Source of the DNA: Caprella mutica
Lineage: Eukaryota > Arthropoda > Malacostraca > Amphipoda > Caprellidae
DNA length: 64,000 nt
Direction: 5' to 3'
Assembly (NCBI GenBank): GCA_947561585.1
Contig: CANNZV010001834.1
Coordinates: 1-64,000 of the forward strand
This document shows, in pieces, positions 11,739-24,208 of this stretch (positions are counted from its first letter, which is position 1; every line of letters begins with the position of its first letter). A program made the position numbers and the translations under genes. The notes below the pieces were generated by a model. The model saw only the letters and a list, made by a program, of their open reading frames with translations. It searched no databases and was not told the origin of the DNA.

Positions 11739-12083
11739 TATGCTTCACTCTTCACACCTATATATTTCGGTAAAATAAGTATACTTTAAAATGCACGACT
11801 GTAGCAAATGCCATCTGCATATCTGTTTTGAAATAATCGATTTAAAATAAAAATGTATCAGTTTAATGATTTAAGCCGATTATTTATAAAAAATATTCAA
11901 AATTGAATTAAGTAATCAAATTTGATTTAAGTAATAAAAAAGATTGAAGCAATAACAAAATATGATAATCGGGTGATGGACCATTAACGCATTCGAAGTT
12001 ATTAATTAACGATACTCCGCCACATTTATCGCCACTCTACCACTTTTAGCGCCACTCTAGGTACCACTTTTAGCGCCACTCTA
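11739..12083. other. Spacer with short 25-bp direct repeats beside a Tc1 element
   Basis: At 12019-12083 the phrase cacttttagcgccactcta occurs as about three imperfect copies directly before the left terminus of the DD37E element; cacttttagc recurs just outside its right end near 14346-14355. No gene recognised. Confidence 0.55.
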
Positions 12084-12302
12084 CAGTGCGTTCTGCTTGA
12101 TTATGCAATCATATTTCTTTATGAAATCTGTCATTATTTTCTATTTTTTTAAGACTATAACTAACCTTCTTGCAAATTCATTTATACTTTAGTGAGTTAT
12201 ACCTTGATCAGTGGAAGTTTTCGTTCAGTAACATAGTTCTTTTTCTCAAAATAAGGAAAAAGTGTTCGCTCTGATTAAGCAACCGCAATATAATTCCTTA
12301 AA

Positions 12303-13278
12303 ATGGGCAAGAAAAAGGGTCTCACTGAAATCGATCATACTGAAATTACTCGCATGCTTGGGATTTGACTATCTACGCTTGAAATTTATAAAAAAATACG
12401 TAGAGACCACCGTAGGATCAAAGCATTCGTCTTAGGCGGAAAATCATGCAGAAAGACGCCTAAACGATCACATTTGCGAAAGTTAACTGCCAGAGATCTT
12501 CCAAAAAATAAAATTTGAAGTATCAAAGAAACCCCATGAAACCAGTAAAAAACTTTTTGATACAGCCGAAGTGCTCAAAGTTAGTAAAACTACCCGTTGC
12601 GAGGTACTCAAAACCCTTGCCATAGTGTAAAGTCCCATCAAAAGGCCACCATTGAGCAAAAGAAAAAAGAAAAAAAGAGTTGAATAGGCCCAAAGTTACA
12701 TGAAGACCCAATTTAGCAATGTGATCTTCACCGATTAATGTCGTGCAACCCTGGATGCGCCTGATGGATTGTCATCTGGAAGGGTGTTAAATGGTCGACC
12801 TGCAGGAGTACGCATTCGTCGACAACAGGGTGGCGGAGGAGTAATGTTTTGGGCTGGGATTCGCGGAGTCGAACTTATAGGCCCATACAAAGTACCTAAG
12901 GGTGTTAAGCTGAATTCAATTGCATATTGTACCCTTTTAGAAGAGGCCTTTCTGCCATGGTTTGATGAACAGCCAATTTAGAAAAGAAGATCGTTGATTT
13001 TTCAACAGGATAATGCTCCAACGCATAGATCAAGAAGCACCACCAATTGGCTATCAGACTTTGGGTTCAATGGGCAAAATTTAATGGTGTGGCCTCCAAA
13101 CAGCCCGAATTTAAACCCAATAGAAAACTTGTGTTCCATAGACAAGAGGAGGATTTATACTGGAAAAAGACAATTCACTAGCTTAGAAACTCGGTGGGAA
13201 GCAATTGTTAGTGCTTGCCGATCAATCAAACCTTCTGAATTGAAAATTTTATTTCAGCAGTGGACAAACGCCTCATAA
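12303..13278 (+). pseudogene. Tc1/mariner transposase, DD37E catalytic triad, broken
   Basis: The reading begins at ATG 12303 (MGKKKGLTEIDHTEITRML, an HTH-like N terminus) and is broken by stops and frameshifts up to about 12730. The catalytic part is better kept: FTD (first Asp, followed by a stop where relatives have Glu), LDAPDGLSSGRVLNGRPAG, GGGGVMFWAGI, then after a stop at 12979 FQQDNAPTHRS (second Asp) and SPNLNPIENL (Glu). I count 37 residues between the second Asp and the Glu, placing it in the DD37E group known from mosquitoes and other animals. The protein would cut and paste its own element; this copy cannot. Confidence 0.85.
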
Positions 13279-13488
13279 CGGTTTTGAAGAATGGAGGATG
13301 TCATGTTGGTTAGAAGCCGACTTAAAAAGACTCGTTTTGTTTTGTTTAACATGTTTTACATATATATTATGTATTGAAAGAATAAGATCCCTCTGTTTAT
13401 TGTTATTTGCGTTACAATTCAATTAATAAAATTTAGTATGTAATGTGTTTTTCCTGTTTTATTGTCCATTTGCATAATGAAAGTGAAC

Positions 13489-14155
13489 GCACACGAGCGT
13501 TCCATCGCCGCAACGTCGGATAAACGCAGCCGCATGGCCCGTGTACACGAGCGTGTGCCGCAATGGAAAATTAACCCAGATGCATAGAGAGTGACATGTA
13601 GCATGTACAAGTCACACTATACCTAATTAGTCATACTGTTGGCTATGTAACTAGTCACACTATACCTAAACGGATCAAAATTGTAAAGTAATTGTTATTG
13701 GTATGTATATCGGTTAGCAATACGTATAGGTACATATTCATTCAAAAAGTTTATAGTAACTTCATAAGGGCTTGATTGATAAAGAAATACATGAATTAAC
13801 TTTGTTTTCTCGTTTTATTATTTCTTTGTAATAACTCACAGACTGTTAAAATGTATGGACAAAAGTTTCTTTCTTATATGTTCAATAAAAATGTTTTTAT
13901 CTCTACTATTTACTTACAATTACCATTGAAAAATGCGGCAACAAACCGTCCATGTGCGCACCCACACGTAGATTATATAGAATTGACTGGTCATGCGGCT
14001 GTCACCATCCGTCAAGGGAACACATTACCCTGCGTCAAGAATTGTCCGTCTCTCTGCCGTACGGTCAAAAGACGCTCGTGTGCCCACTTACTCGAGAGTT
14101 AATGCTATTTTAGGGTCATGCGTCAATCGCCAGACGGCGAAGAACGCTCGTGTGC
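13489..14155. mobile_element. Possible non-autonomous insertion with GC-rich inverted ends
   Basis: GCACACGAGCGTTC at 13489 is inverted at 14142-14155 (GAACGCTCGTGTGC), and related words (acacgagcgtg, gacgctcgtgtg) occur internally. Local GC content is higher than the surroundings. No clear target duplication was found, so this is tentative. Confidence 0.45.
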
Positions 14156-14350
14156 GGGGGCCCTATATTAAGTCATAATTTAGTAAATCATTAAAAAGTA
14201 GCACGTTATGTAAATTTTGGGAACCTAAATGATTGAAAATATAATGAAATGCAACCAAAAACAACTTTGCTATTATTTTTCACAATGAAATGTTTTACTT
14301 CGATATCTTATGGTTAAAAATTAACTCTGCATAATCAAGCAGTATCACTT

Positions 14351-14763
14351 TTAGCATCCTTGCGTAAATCGCACATTAGCGCGAGATTCATTTCACTCAG
14401 AGCTGTATAAGTGTATATGGAACACTATTCAGAGCTTTAGGTACAGCATACTTATTCGCACTCTGCCATAGTCACATCCCACAAAATATAGAAAGAAATG
14501 CTATTACATTACATGGGATTCACAGCAAAATCATGTGAGACATTAGCCACGAAACCACTGTATAAAACAAGAAATCTATTGAATACCTTTAAGTTTGCAT
14601 AAAGAAATGAACCATCACATCGATTCGTTAATACCTATAACTAAATATAATTGATTGATTAGTCTATGATAATCCATTACTAGTTAATAAACATTATTTT
14701 ATAAACTTCATTGTGGGAAATTTCATTATGATACTAATGATTCCTAATTTTTACTGTATTATT
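14351..14763. other. AT-rich spacer
   Basis: No feature recognised. Ends in attatt, which is repeated to the right of the adjacent MITE. Confidence 0.4.
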
Positions 14764-14942
14764 AAAGGCTTCACACATGTCCGGGACGTCCCCGGTCAGT
14801 GATTTTTCATCACTGCCTACGAGGAGCCGGTACTGTGTCATTTGTGTCTTTTGAATTTAAGAAACAATATATTTTTTCACTGGCACTGAATTACTGAGAG
14901 GAGATTCCCGGACGGATCCCTGACATGTGTGAAGCAGCCTTT
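14764..14942. mobile_element. MITE with inverted ends AAAGGCTTCACACATGTC, 179 bp
   Basis: Starts aaaggcttcacacatgtccg and ends with the inverse (gacatgtgtgaagcagccttt), with a 3-bp insertion in the right arm. Flanked by attatt on both sides (14758-14763 and 14943-14948), within which a 3-bp TTA/ATT duplication would fit a PIF/Harbinger MITE; the exact duplication is ambiguous. Confidence 0.7.
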
Positions 14943-15080
14943 ATTATTATTGAATTATTTTCTCGTACAGGCGGGGGTAAACTTCAGTATCCACTCAAGT
15001 AAGCATAGTATATTTTCAAATAAAAAATCTTTTGTTTAATATCGAAACATCACTATAGTATACATATTTATTATATTACT

Positions 15081-16200
15081 GAATTCCGATATCTAATAGA
15101 TTTCTAATGTATCGTATCGTCTATGATCAGTTCCGATATCTAATAGATTTCTGATGTATCGATCGTCTTTGATCAATTCCGATATCTAATAGATTTCTAA
15201 TGTATCGTATCGTCTTTGATCAATTCCGATATCTAATAGATTTCTAATGTATCGTATCGTCTTTGATCAATTCCGATATCTAATAGATTTCTGATGTATC
15301 GCATCGTCTTTGATCAATTCCGATATCTAATAGATTTCTAATGTATCGATCGTCTTTGATCAATTCCGATATCTAATAGATTTCTAATGTATCGTATCGT
15401 CTTTGATCAATTCCGATATCTAATAGATTTCTAATGTATCGGTCGTCTTTGATCAATTCCGATATCTAATAGATTTCTGATGTATCGTATCGTCTTTGAT
15501 CAATTCCGATATCTAATAGATTTCTAATGTATCGTATCGTCTTTGATCAATTCCGATATCTAATAGATTTCTAATGTAGGTATCGTATCGTCTTTGATCA
15601 ATTCCGAAATCTAATAGATTTCTGATGTATCGTATCGTCTTTGATCAATTCCGATATCTAATAGATTTATAATGTATCGATCGTCTTTGATCAATTCCGA
15701 TATCTAATAGATTTCTAATGTATCGTATCGTTTTTGATCAATTGCGATATCTAATAGATTTCTGATGTATCGTATCGTCTTTGATCAATTCCGATATCTA
15801 ATAGATTTCTAATGTAGGTATCGTATCGTCTTTGATCAATTCCGATATCTAATAGATTTCTGATGTATCGTATCGTCTTTGATCAATTCCGATATCTAAT
15901 AGATTTCTAATGTAGGTATCGTATCGTCTTTGATCAATTGCGATATCTAATAGATTTCTGATGTATCGTATCGTCTTTGATCAATTGCGATATCTAATAG
16001 ATTTCTGATGTATCGTATCGTCTTTGATCAATTGCGATATCTAATAGATTTCTGATGTATCGTATCGTCTTTGATCAATTCCGATATCTAATAGATTTCT
16101 AATGTAGGTATCGTATCGTCTTTGATCAATTGCGATATCTAATAGATTTCTGATGTATCGTATCGTCTTGATCAATTGCGATATCTATCTAAATGTATCG
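15081..16200. repeat. 47-bp satellite array (about 24 copies)
   Basis: Tandem unit gatcaattccgatatctaat plus agatttctaatgtatcgtat plus cgtcttt (47 bp). Length variants of 43 bp (one gtat missing) and 51 bp (extra ggta) are interspersed, and positions alternate between aatgta and gatgta and between ttccg and ttgcg. Degenerate unit remnants extend to about 16275. No coding. Confidence 0.95.
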
Positions 16201-16351
16201 AATATTACTAATACCGATTTAGAATAGATGACTAATATTTCGTTTCGTTTAGGATCAATAATACGATATCGAATTAATTATATTAAAACAACACTAATAA
16301 TTGATGTTGAGCCCCCACCAATTCAGCCAGGTTCGATAGTGACAAAATCTA

Positions 16352-17081
16352 CAGGTAAAGCTCGTACAACGGACAGTATATGTACCTGATGAAAAGGTTG
16401 CTATGGGATCTTTACGGATCTCGGGGGCGCTATAAAAGCTGATAATTAGTTCAGTTGGGGATTTAAACTTTGTAAGATTTCTTTAACAGCATATCAAAGA
16501 AACGTTAATGAAGGTAAGCAATCACAGATTACTAATAAAGAATTATTTAATGAAAATCTAATAATATTTATATATGTAACTTATAAAAATATATGAAATA
16601 ATAAGGTAGGTATTACAGTCGCTTAAAGTACTATAGAATAAGATAAAAAAAATGAAATATTTTTGAACTTCAATTACATAGACATCAATATGTATCCTAC
16701 TTGAAAACTAATATACATAGCATATATAATAATCGTTAATTAAACAGAACTCAATATAAAAATAAAATATTTCATTTCCTGATTTGATTTTTTTGTTTGG
16801 TATAAATAAATAAAGTACATATTCTTATATAATATCAAATCAAAGTATATGTGTGATGTGTCGGAAAAGGGTAACAAGATCAGATTACCGAAAAACTGAA
16901 GTGTTGATTGCAAATTGTAATACCTCTGAATAGAATCAATGTATGGCTAGATACTTGGTAGACGAAAATATTTGTTAAACCATTTAATTTGAAGAGGAGC
17001 TGCACGGTCCATAGAACGAATGAATTTTATCTTTCTAAGTGGTGTCCGTTTAAAGATCGTCCGCTGTACGAGCTTTACCTG
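16352..17081. mobile_element. TA-flanked MITE (Tc1/mariner type), 730 bp
   Basis: Left end caggtaaagctcgtacaacg and right end (reverse complement caggtaaagctcgtacagcg) are inverted repeats of about 24 bp with one mismatch. Both are bounded by TA (16350-16351 and 17082-17083), the Tc1/mariner target duplication. The interior is AT-rich with no transposase. Confidence 0.8.
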
Positions 17082-18136
17082 TATCCTTTACTGGTTAGAA
17101 TGAACTTCCTAACACGATATCTATAGAGCGCAAATGCGATCAACTGAAACATGGAACAGCTAAACTGAGTCTGAGTTGCTAGATGTTTCAGAAATATACT
17201 CAAGTGAAGATATTGAAATATACTCAAGTGAGCATATTGAAATATACTCAAGTGAAGACATTGAAATATACTCAAGTGAAGATATTGAAATATACTCAAG
17301 TGAAGACATTGAAATATACTCAAGTGAAGACATTGAAATATACTCAAGTGAAAATATTGAAAAATACTCAAGTGAAGATATTGAAATATACTCAAGTGAA
17401 GATATTGAAATATACTCAAGTGAAGATATTGAAATATACTCAAGTGAAGATATTGAAAAATACTCAAGTGAAGATATTGGAATATACTCAAGTGAAAATA
17501 TTGAAATATACTCAAGTGAAGACATTGAAATATACTCAAGTGAAGACATTGAAATATACTCAAGTGAAGATATTGAAATATACTCAAGTGAAGACATTGA
17601 AATATACTCAAGTGAAGACATTGAAATATACTCAAGTGAGCATATTGAAATATACTCAAGTGAAGACATTGAAAAATACTCAAGTGAAGATATTGAAATA
17701 TACTCAAGTGAAGATATTGAAATATACTCAAGTGAAGATATTGAAATATACTCAAGTGAGCATATTGAAATATACTCAAGTGAAGACATTGAAATATACT
17801 CAAGTGAAGACATTGAAATATACTCAAGTGAAGATATTGAAATATACTCAAGTGAAGACATTGAAATATACTCAAGTGAAGACATTGAAATATACTCAAG
17901 TGAGCATATTGAAATATACTCAAGTGAAGACATTGAAAAATACTCAAGTGAAGATATTGAAATATACTCAAGTGAAGACATTGAAATATACTCAAGTGAG
18001 CATATTGAAATATACTCAAGTGAAGACATTGAAAAATACTCAAGTGAAGATATTGAAATATACTCAAGTGAAGACATTGAAATATACTCAAGTGAAGATA
18101 TTGAAATATACTCAAGTGAAGATATTGAAATATACT

Positions 18137-21034
18137 CAGAGATGGGCGAAAAGTACATCGAAAGTACTTAAGTACTAAGTACAAGTACTCGTAAATCAAT
18201 GTACTTGAAGTAGTTGCCCAAGTACTCAAATAATAAAGTACTTTCAAAGTACAAGTACCAAGTACTTTTTAAACTACTTTCAAGTACCAAGTACATTTAC
18301 AATACAATTTAAAAACTAATAATTTATACTGTTAACTCTGATAGTACATCTTCTCAGTGACTCTTTTCTCTGATAGTACATCATCACAGTGACTCTTTTC
18401 TCTGATAGTACATCATCACAGTGACTCTTTTCTCTGATAGTACATCATCACAGTGACTCTTTTCTCTGATAGTACATCATCACAGTGACTCTTTTCTCTG
18501 ATAGTACATCATCACAGTGACTCTTTTCTCTGATAGTACATCATCACAGTGACTCTTTTCTCTGATAGTACATCATCACAGTGACTCTTTTCTCTGATAG
18601 TACATCATCACAGTGACTCTTTTCTCTGATAGTATATCATCACAGTGACTCTTTTCTCTGATAGTACATCATCACAGTGACTCTTTTCTCTGATAGTACA
18701 TCTTCACAGTGACTCTTTTCTCTGATAGTACATCATCACAGTGACTCTTTTTTCTGACAGTACATCATCTCAGTGACTCTTTTCTCTGATAGTACATCAT
18801 CACAGTGACTCTTTTCTCTGATAGTACATCATCACAGTGACTCTTTTCTCTGACAGTACATCATCACAGTGACTCTTTTCTCTGATAGTACATCATCACA
18901 GTGACTCTTTTCTCTGATAGTACATCATCACAGTGACTCTTTTCTCTGATAATTCATCATCACAGTGACTCTTTTCTCTGATAGTACATCATCACAGTGA
19001 CTCTTTTCTCTGATAGTACATCATCACAGTGACTCTTTTCTCTGATAGTACATCATCACAGTGACTCTTTTCTCTGATAGTACATCATCACAGTGACTCT
19101 TTTCTCTGATAGTATATCATCACAGTGACTCTTTTCTCTGATAGTACATCATCACAGTGACTCTTTTCTCTGATAGTACATCTTCACAGTGACTCTTTTC
19201 TCTGATAGTACATCATCACAGTGACTCTTTTTTCTGACAGTACATCATCTCAGTGACTCTTTTCTCTGATAGTACATCATCACAGTGACTCTTTTCTCTG
19301 ATAGTACATCATCACAGTGACTCTTTTCTCTGACAGTACATCATCACAGTGACTCTTTTCTCTGATAGTACATCATCACAGTGACTCTTTTCTCTGATAG
19401 TACATCATCACAGTGACTCTTTTCTCTGATAATACATCATCACAGTGACTCTTTTCTCTGATAGTACATCATCACAGTGACTCTTTTCTCTGATAGTACA
19501 TCATCACAGTGACTCTTTTCTCCGATAGTACATCATCACAGTGACTCTTTTCTCTGATAGTACATCATCGCAGGTACACTTTTCTCTGATAGTACATCAT
19601 CACAGTGACTCTTTTCTCTGATAGTACATCATCACAGTGACTCTTTTCTCTGATAGTACATCATCACAGGTACACTTTTCTCTGACAGTACATCATCTCA
19701 GTGACTCTTTTCTCTGATAGTACATCATCACAGTGACTCTTTTCTCTGATAGTACATCATCACAGTGACTCTTTTCTCTGACAGTACATCATCACAGTGA
19801 CTCTTTTCTGTGATAGTACATCATCACAGTGACTCTTTTCTCTGATAGTACATCATCACAGTGACTCTTTTCGCTGATAATACATCATCACAGTGACTCT
19901 TTTCTCTGATAGTACATCATCACAGTGACTCTTTTCTCTGATAGTACATCATCACAGTGACTCTTTTCTCCGATAGTACATCATCACAGTGACTCTTTTC
20001 TCTGATAGTACATCATCGCAGGTACACTTTTCTCTGATAGTACATCATCACAGTGACTCTTTTTTCTGACAGTACATCATCTCAGTGACTCTTTTCTCTG
20101 ATAGTACATCATCACAGTGACTCTTTTCTCTGATGTAGTACATCATCACAGTGACTCTTTTTTCTGACAGTACATCATCACAGTGACTCTTTTCTCTGAT
20201 AGTACATCATCACAGTGACTCTTTTTTCTGATAGTACATCATCACAGTGACTCTTTTCTCTGATAGTACATCATCACAGTGACTCTTTTCTCTGTTAGTA
20301 CATCATCTCACTGACTCTTTTCTCTGATAGTACATCATCACAGTGACTCTTTTCTCTGATAGTACATCATCACAGTGACTCTTTTCTCTGTTAGTACATC
20401 ATCACACTGACTCTTTTCTCTGATAGTACATCATCACACTGACTCTTTTCTCTGATAGTACATCATCACAATGACTCACTGTACACATCCACACGCTTAT
20501 AATTCGTCAATGTGTTTGGTAAATATTTGTTGTTATATCTAGGTATCAAAAATAATTATATTTAATGTACTTAAATTGGTCAATATAACTCATAGTCTCT
20601 ATACATGATTGTATGTCAGAATATATAAATATTCACCGTCACACATAAAAGTATACAATGTCTTACAGTCTTAGTTTTCGATTCTACTGTTTGACAAAGT
20701 TTTAAATTTCACTGCTTGACAAACAATTTTCCAACATGTTGGACCTCTTCAAACTCTACTTTTTATCCAGTTGCTGTAAATACAGTTTTGATAAGAAAAA
20801 GGATTAATTTTGTAGAGATTTTAGAACTAATCTTTTAAAATATCTTGACTGAAAGGAAAAAATGTACTTTGCAAAGTACTTTTTACTTGGAAAGTAACAA
20901 GTACTTGTAAAAAGTACTTCTAAGTAATTATTCAAAGTACTTTTTAGAAAGTACTTCAAGTAGTACTTGAAGTACTTACTTGTTACTTAGTACTTTTACT
21001 TGGTACTTGGGAAGTACTTTCCCGCCCATCTCTG
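18137..21034. mobile_element. Non-autonomous hAT-like element carrying an expanded minisatellite (2898 bp)
   Basis: The termini are CAGAGATGGGCG at 18137 and CGCCCATCTCTG ending at 21034, flanked by the 8-bp duplication aatatact (18129-18136 and 21035-21042), the hAT hallmark. The subterminal arms, about 208 bp left and about 558 bp right, are packed with AAGTACTT/CAAGTA words in both orientations, typical of hAT transposase-binding regions. The centre (18345-20476) is the 32-bp minisatellite. There is no transposase. The copy at 25488-26589 is the same family in the opposite orientation. Confidence 0.92.
18345..20476. repeat. 32-bp minisatellite inside the hAT element (about 66 copies, with 480-bp higher-order duplication)
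   Basis: Reverse complement of the array at 1-1366 (unit ctctgatagtacatcatcac plus agtgactctttt). Variant-bearing stretches recur at a distance of 480 bp (15 units): 18601-18950 and 19081-19430 agree except at one base of the variant gataat[t/a]catc. This indicates a recent block duplication. Rarer variants (caggtacactttt, gatgtagtac) mark the right half. Confidence 0.95.
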
Positions 21035-21638
21035 AATATACTCAAGTGAAGATATTGAAATATACTCAAGTGAAGACATTGAAATATACTCAAGTGAAGA
21101 CATTGAAATATACTCAAGTGAAGATATTGAAATATACTCAAGTGAAGACATTGAAATATACTCAAGTGAAGACATTGAAATATACTCAAGTGAAGACATT
21201 GAAATATACTCAAGTGAAGACATTGAAATATACTCAAGTGAAGATATTGAAATATACTCAAGTGAAGACATTGAAATATACTCAAGTGAAGATATTGAAA
21301 TATACTCAAGTGAAGACATTGAAAAATACTCAAGTGAAGACATTGAAATATACTCAAGTGAAGATATTGAAATATACTCAAGTGAAGATATTGAAATATA
21401 CTCAAGTGAAGATATTGAAATATACTCAAGTGAAGACATTGAAATATACTCAAGTGAAGACATTGAAATATACTCAAGTGAAGATATTGAAATATACTCA
21501 AGTGAAGATATTGAAATATACTCAAGTGAAGATATTGAAATATACTCAAGTGAAGATATTGAAAAATACTCAAGTGAAGATATTGAAATATACTCAAGTG
21601 AAGACATTGAAATATACTCAAGTGAAGACATTGAAATA

Positions 21639-22490
21639 TCATCTGATGTACAAGGAATCATCTTTTATAACCGGCGATTTTCATTTGCCTGATATTAAAT
21701 GTTTTATTATAAATGTATTATTTTCTATAACAATATCAATTCAATGCAAAATAATTTTATATATTTTTATTTAAAACAAGAGCTAGTTTTCTCTATATCT
21801 TGATACACAATAAAGGATTCAAATTTAAATACTTACTTCGATCATTAAATTATTTAAACAATTCTGAGTTATTTTTAACAACACTGTGACAATAATCTCT
21901 AACATTTCTTACATTCATAAATATTAATTGAAATTCGTCATTGACAATTTCCTTATCTAAATTAAGACAAAGAAACTTATGTAGAATTTGCCATCATGAA
22001 ACGGAGGAAAAAATGTCATGAAACTGGGGTTAATTTCCTCCGTTTAAGGATTTTTAATGTATTTAAAAAACAAATAATTATTAAAATTAATTACTTCATT
22101 CAATTATTTTAAAAAATTACGTTATATTTACTCCACACTGTGAATATAATCTTTAACATTTGTTCATTCGGGTGTAGGTCTTAAGCCCCCCGGTCAAGAG
22201 CCCCCGCGGTCATGAAAAATATAATAATAAAATATAATAATAATTATAGAAATCTAAGTATCTATTAATTGAGAGTTAAGCTATGGATGGATTTTAAAAC
22301 ATTCAATAAATGCACGACTTTAAACTTTTTCATCACAGTCACAAACAATGAAAGACTGTATATTATTAGTAATATGCTTATATAAGCAGTACTTTAAAGG
22401 TACATAGGCTCTAGCATAGCTAGGCCGGTCTTAGCGTATCCATAATCCGCCTTATCCGCGTAAGTTACGGTAGGTATTCTAAGATTCACT
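21639..22490. other. AT-rich non-coding sequence with a small hairpin
   Basis: Contains a short inverted repeat, gaaacggaggaaa / tttcctccgttt, at about 21998-22045 around a 22-bp loop. Otherwise nothing recognised. Confidence 0.45.
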
Positions 22491-23002
22491 TTAAAGGTCC
22501 TCTCCAGGCTCCGGGAAAAAAATGAGTTTATTATTAAATGAGTGAGCAACAATTGAGCGAATCACTAATCTGATGCTCAAGAAGAAGATTGTACACTCTT
22601 TGTTTTGATTACAAATTTAAATTTTATAAACAAACCATGTGTTTTCGGCCTTTATTTAAATTATTTTAGATATTAATTGTTTCCTAAAGTATATAAACGT
22701 TTCTATTATAATTTCATTCACTTTTATACCTTTACACGAATATTAAATGGATTTATTAAACCTAATACCTAGTTGACAATCAAAACAAATGGTGTACATT
22801 CTTTTTCTTCAGGCTGAAAATTTCTTAAATTAGTAAGTCGGAAGTAAAATAGGTTTTGTAGAGTTTTCATTTTAAAAATCTTTAAAAGCATATAAAATTA
22901 AAAATACGCAACCAAATTCGATGCGGTTTGCAGCAAAATGATAAGGAACATTAGCCTCGTTAAATAAAGCAATAAAAATATTTGCTTGGAGGGGACCTTT
23001 AA
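22491..23002. mobile_element. TTAA-flanked MITE, copy 1
   Basis: Left end ttaaaggtcctctccaggct and right end (reverse complement ttaaaggtcccctccaagca) are inverted and both begin with TTAA, the duplication used by piggyBac-like and some other transposases. The interior (for example ttgacaatcaaaacaaatgg) recurs in the copies at 27506-28094 and 28302-28793. No coding. Confidence 0.8.
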
Positions 23003-24208
23003 TATTTATCGTAATTGTGTAGTTCTAAGACAATGGATCTATATAAAGAATTCAATTACCCAATTTAGTATTTCTTATATAATAACATTTTCCGATATTG
23101 AGAACTGTTAATTTTTATACACTTTCTATTTGAACGCAGATCTGTGATTTGAAATTTTGAATAGGTATGCGCTATGTATATACGAACGAACATTCTACTC
23201 AAGTATACGGGGGCTTTTTCTTCTAATGAAATTATGAATCTCAGAATGAGAAAAAACAAAATGCGAATATTTCTTATATAATTAATTGTGAACAGAATAC
23301 TTGATCGATTTCAGTTCTGTTTACTGCGATATGTTATATAACCTTAGCTCTACAAATTTAAAGCAATACCAGAATTTTTTAAATTTAGAGTGGAGAGGAC
23401 CTTTAAGAACTCTAAAACAAATTTTCTTTCTATAACTCATAGAAAATAATATATAGAATCGAGGAGTGACAATTATAAATTTCTTGTTACTTTTATTCGC
23501 TTTCGTTACCGTTCGGTAACTAATCTGAGTCGTGATTTGGTAACTAAAGCGGGGGATGCCTGTATTTGCATTTTCTCAAAAGCTTCTTTATTCTATACAG
23601 ATACAACAATATAAAGTTAGTGATCAATGATTTTCATTCATTCCTTAATTGAAGAAATCCGCTGACAAATATTAATTATTATATATTTCACCGTATCGAT
23701 TTTATCGTGATAAATAGTTTATATACCTACATTTTTATATCAGAATTTATTCTCCATAGTTCTTCAATTTCAATCATTGTTGGAGAATACACAATCGATC
23801 GTAGTCGACACAAATCCAATTATTATTGTACATCATCTGAGCTAAATTAAATAAATTATTTCAGCATTAAGTATATATATAATTATATATTAACATTTAC
23901 GATGTATTTAATTATATATTTCACCAAGTAATCAAAAGTTATTTCATGAAAATCTATAACCAAATATTTCCGATGCGAGATATCTGTATACCAAGTGACG
24001 TCATGAGTCGCGCGCGTGACGTCACACTTTCACGCAATTTTCAAGTGCGAGTATCCTTCTAACTATTTAATTCATGGGACAGTTTCTACATTGTTAGAAG
24101 TAACTGTTGTCTTCACGTGTTCTGTATATTGTAATCTAATCTAATTAATACACCAGTTAACTGTTATATGAAAATAGTACTGGCCGTAGATGCATTGTAT
24201 CGGCAACG
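23003..24208. other. Non-coding; paired TGACGTCA palindromes
   Basis: AT-rich. A MITE-like end (gtggagaggacctttaag) at about 23386-23403 suggests a diverged copy of the TTAA-flanked family. Two perfect TGACGTCA palindromes (CRE-type bHLH/bZIP-style sites; CREB/ATF consensus) lie at 23996-24003 and 24017-24024 with a CG-rich spacer. No gene start could be tied to them. Confidence 0.5.

Larger units (their letters stand above)
12084..14350 (+). mobile_element. Tc1/mariner-superfamily element, DD37E-type, decayed
   Basis: The left terminus after TA at 12082-12083 reads cagtgcgttctgcttgatta (12084), and the same word is found inverted at 14328-14350 (ataatcaagcagtatcactt). The transposase remnant lies at 12303-13278. 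The distance from transposase to right end is inflated by an apparent further insertion (13489-14155). Confidence 0.7.
17191..21638. repeat. 24-bp tandem array (about 64 copies) split by a hAT insertion
   Basis: Unit tactcaagtgaagatattga plus aata (24 bp) is repeated over 17191-18136 and 21035-21638 with the 2898-bp hAT-like element between. The register resumes exactly after the 8-bp target duplication. Because 24 is a multiple of three and the unit has few stops, four frames stay open (for example EDIEIYSS on plus and HLSIFQYL on minus). Variants gat/gac, gagcat, gaaaat and gaaaaatac are interspersed. I do not consider it a proven gene. Confidence 0.95.

Noticed and set aside
13851..14178. 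Overlapping short plus-strand frames
   Set aside because: Located in the GC-rich inverted-end insertion; no homology or start context.
17160..18247. Long open frames of 330-390 codons over the 24-bp array on both strands
   Set aside because: They arise because the unit length is a multiple of three and lacks stops; no splice, start or homology evidence supports a gene.
20980..21774. Open frame crossing the hAT end into the 24-bp array
   Set aside because: Same repeat artefact; the first codons lie in the transposon arm.
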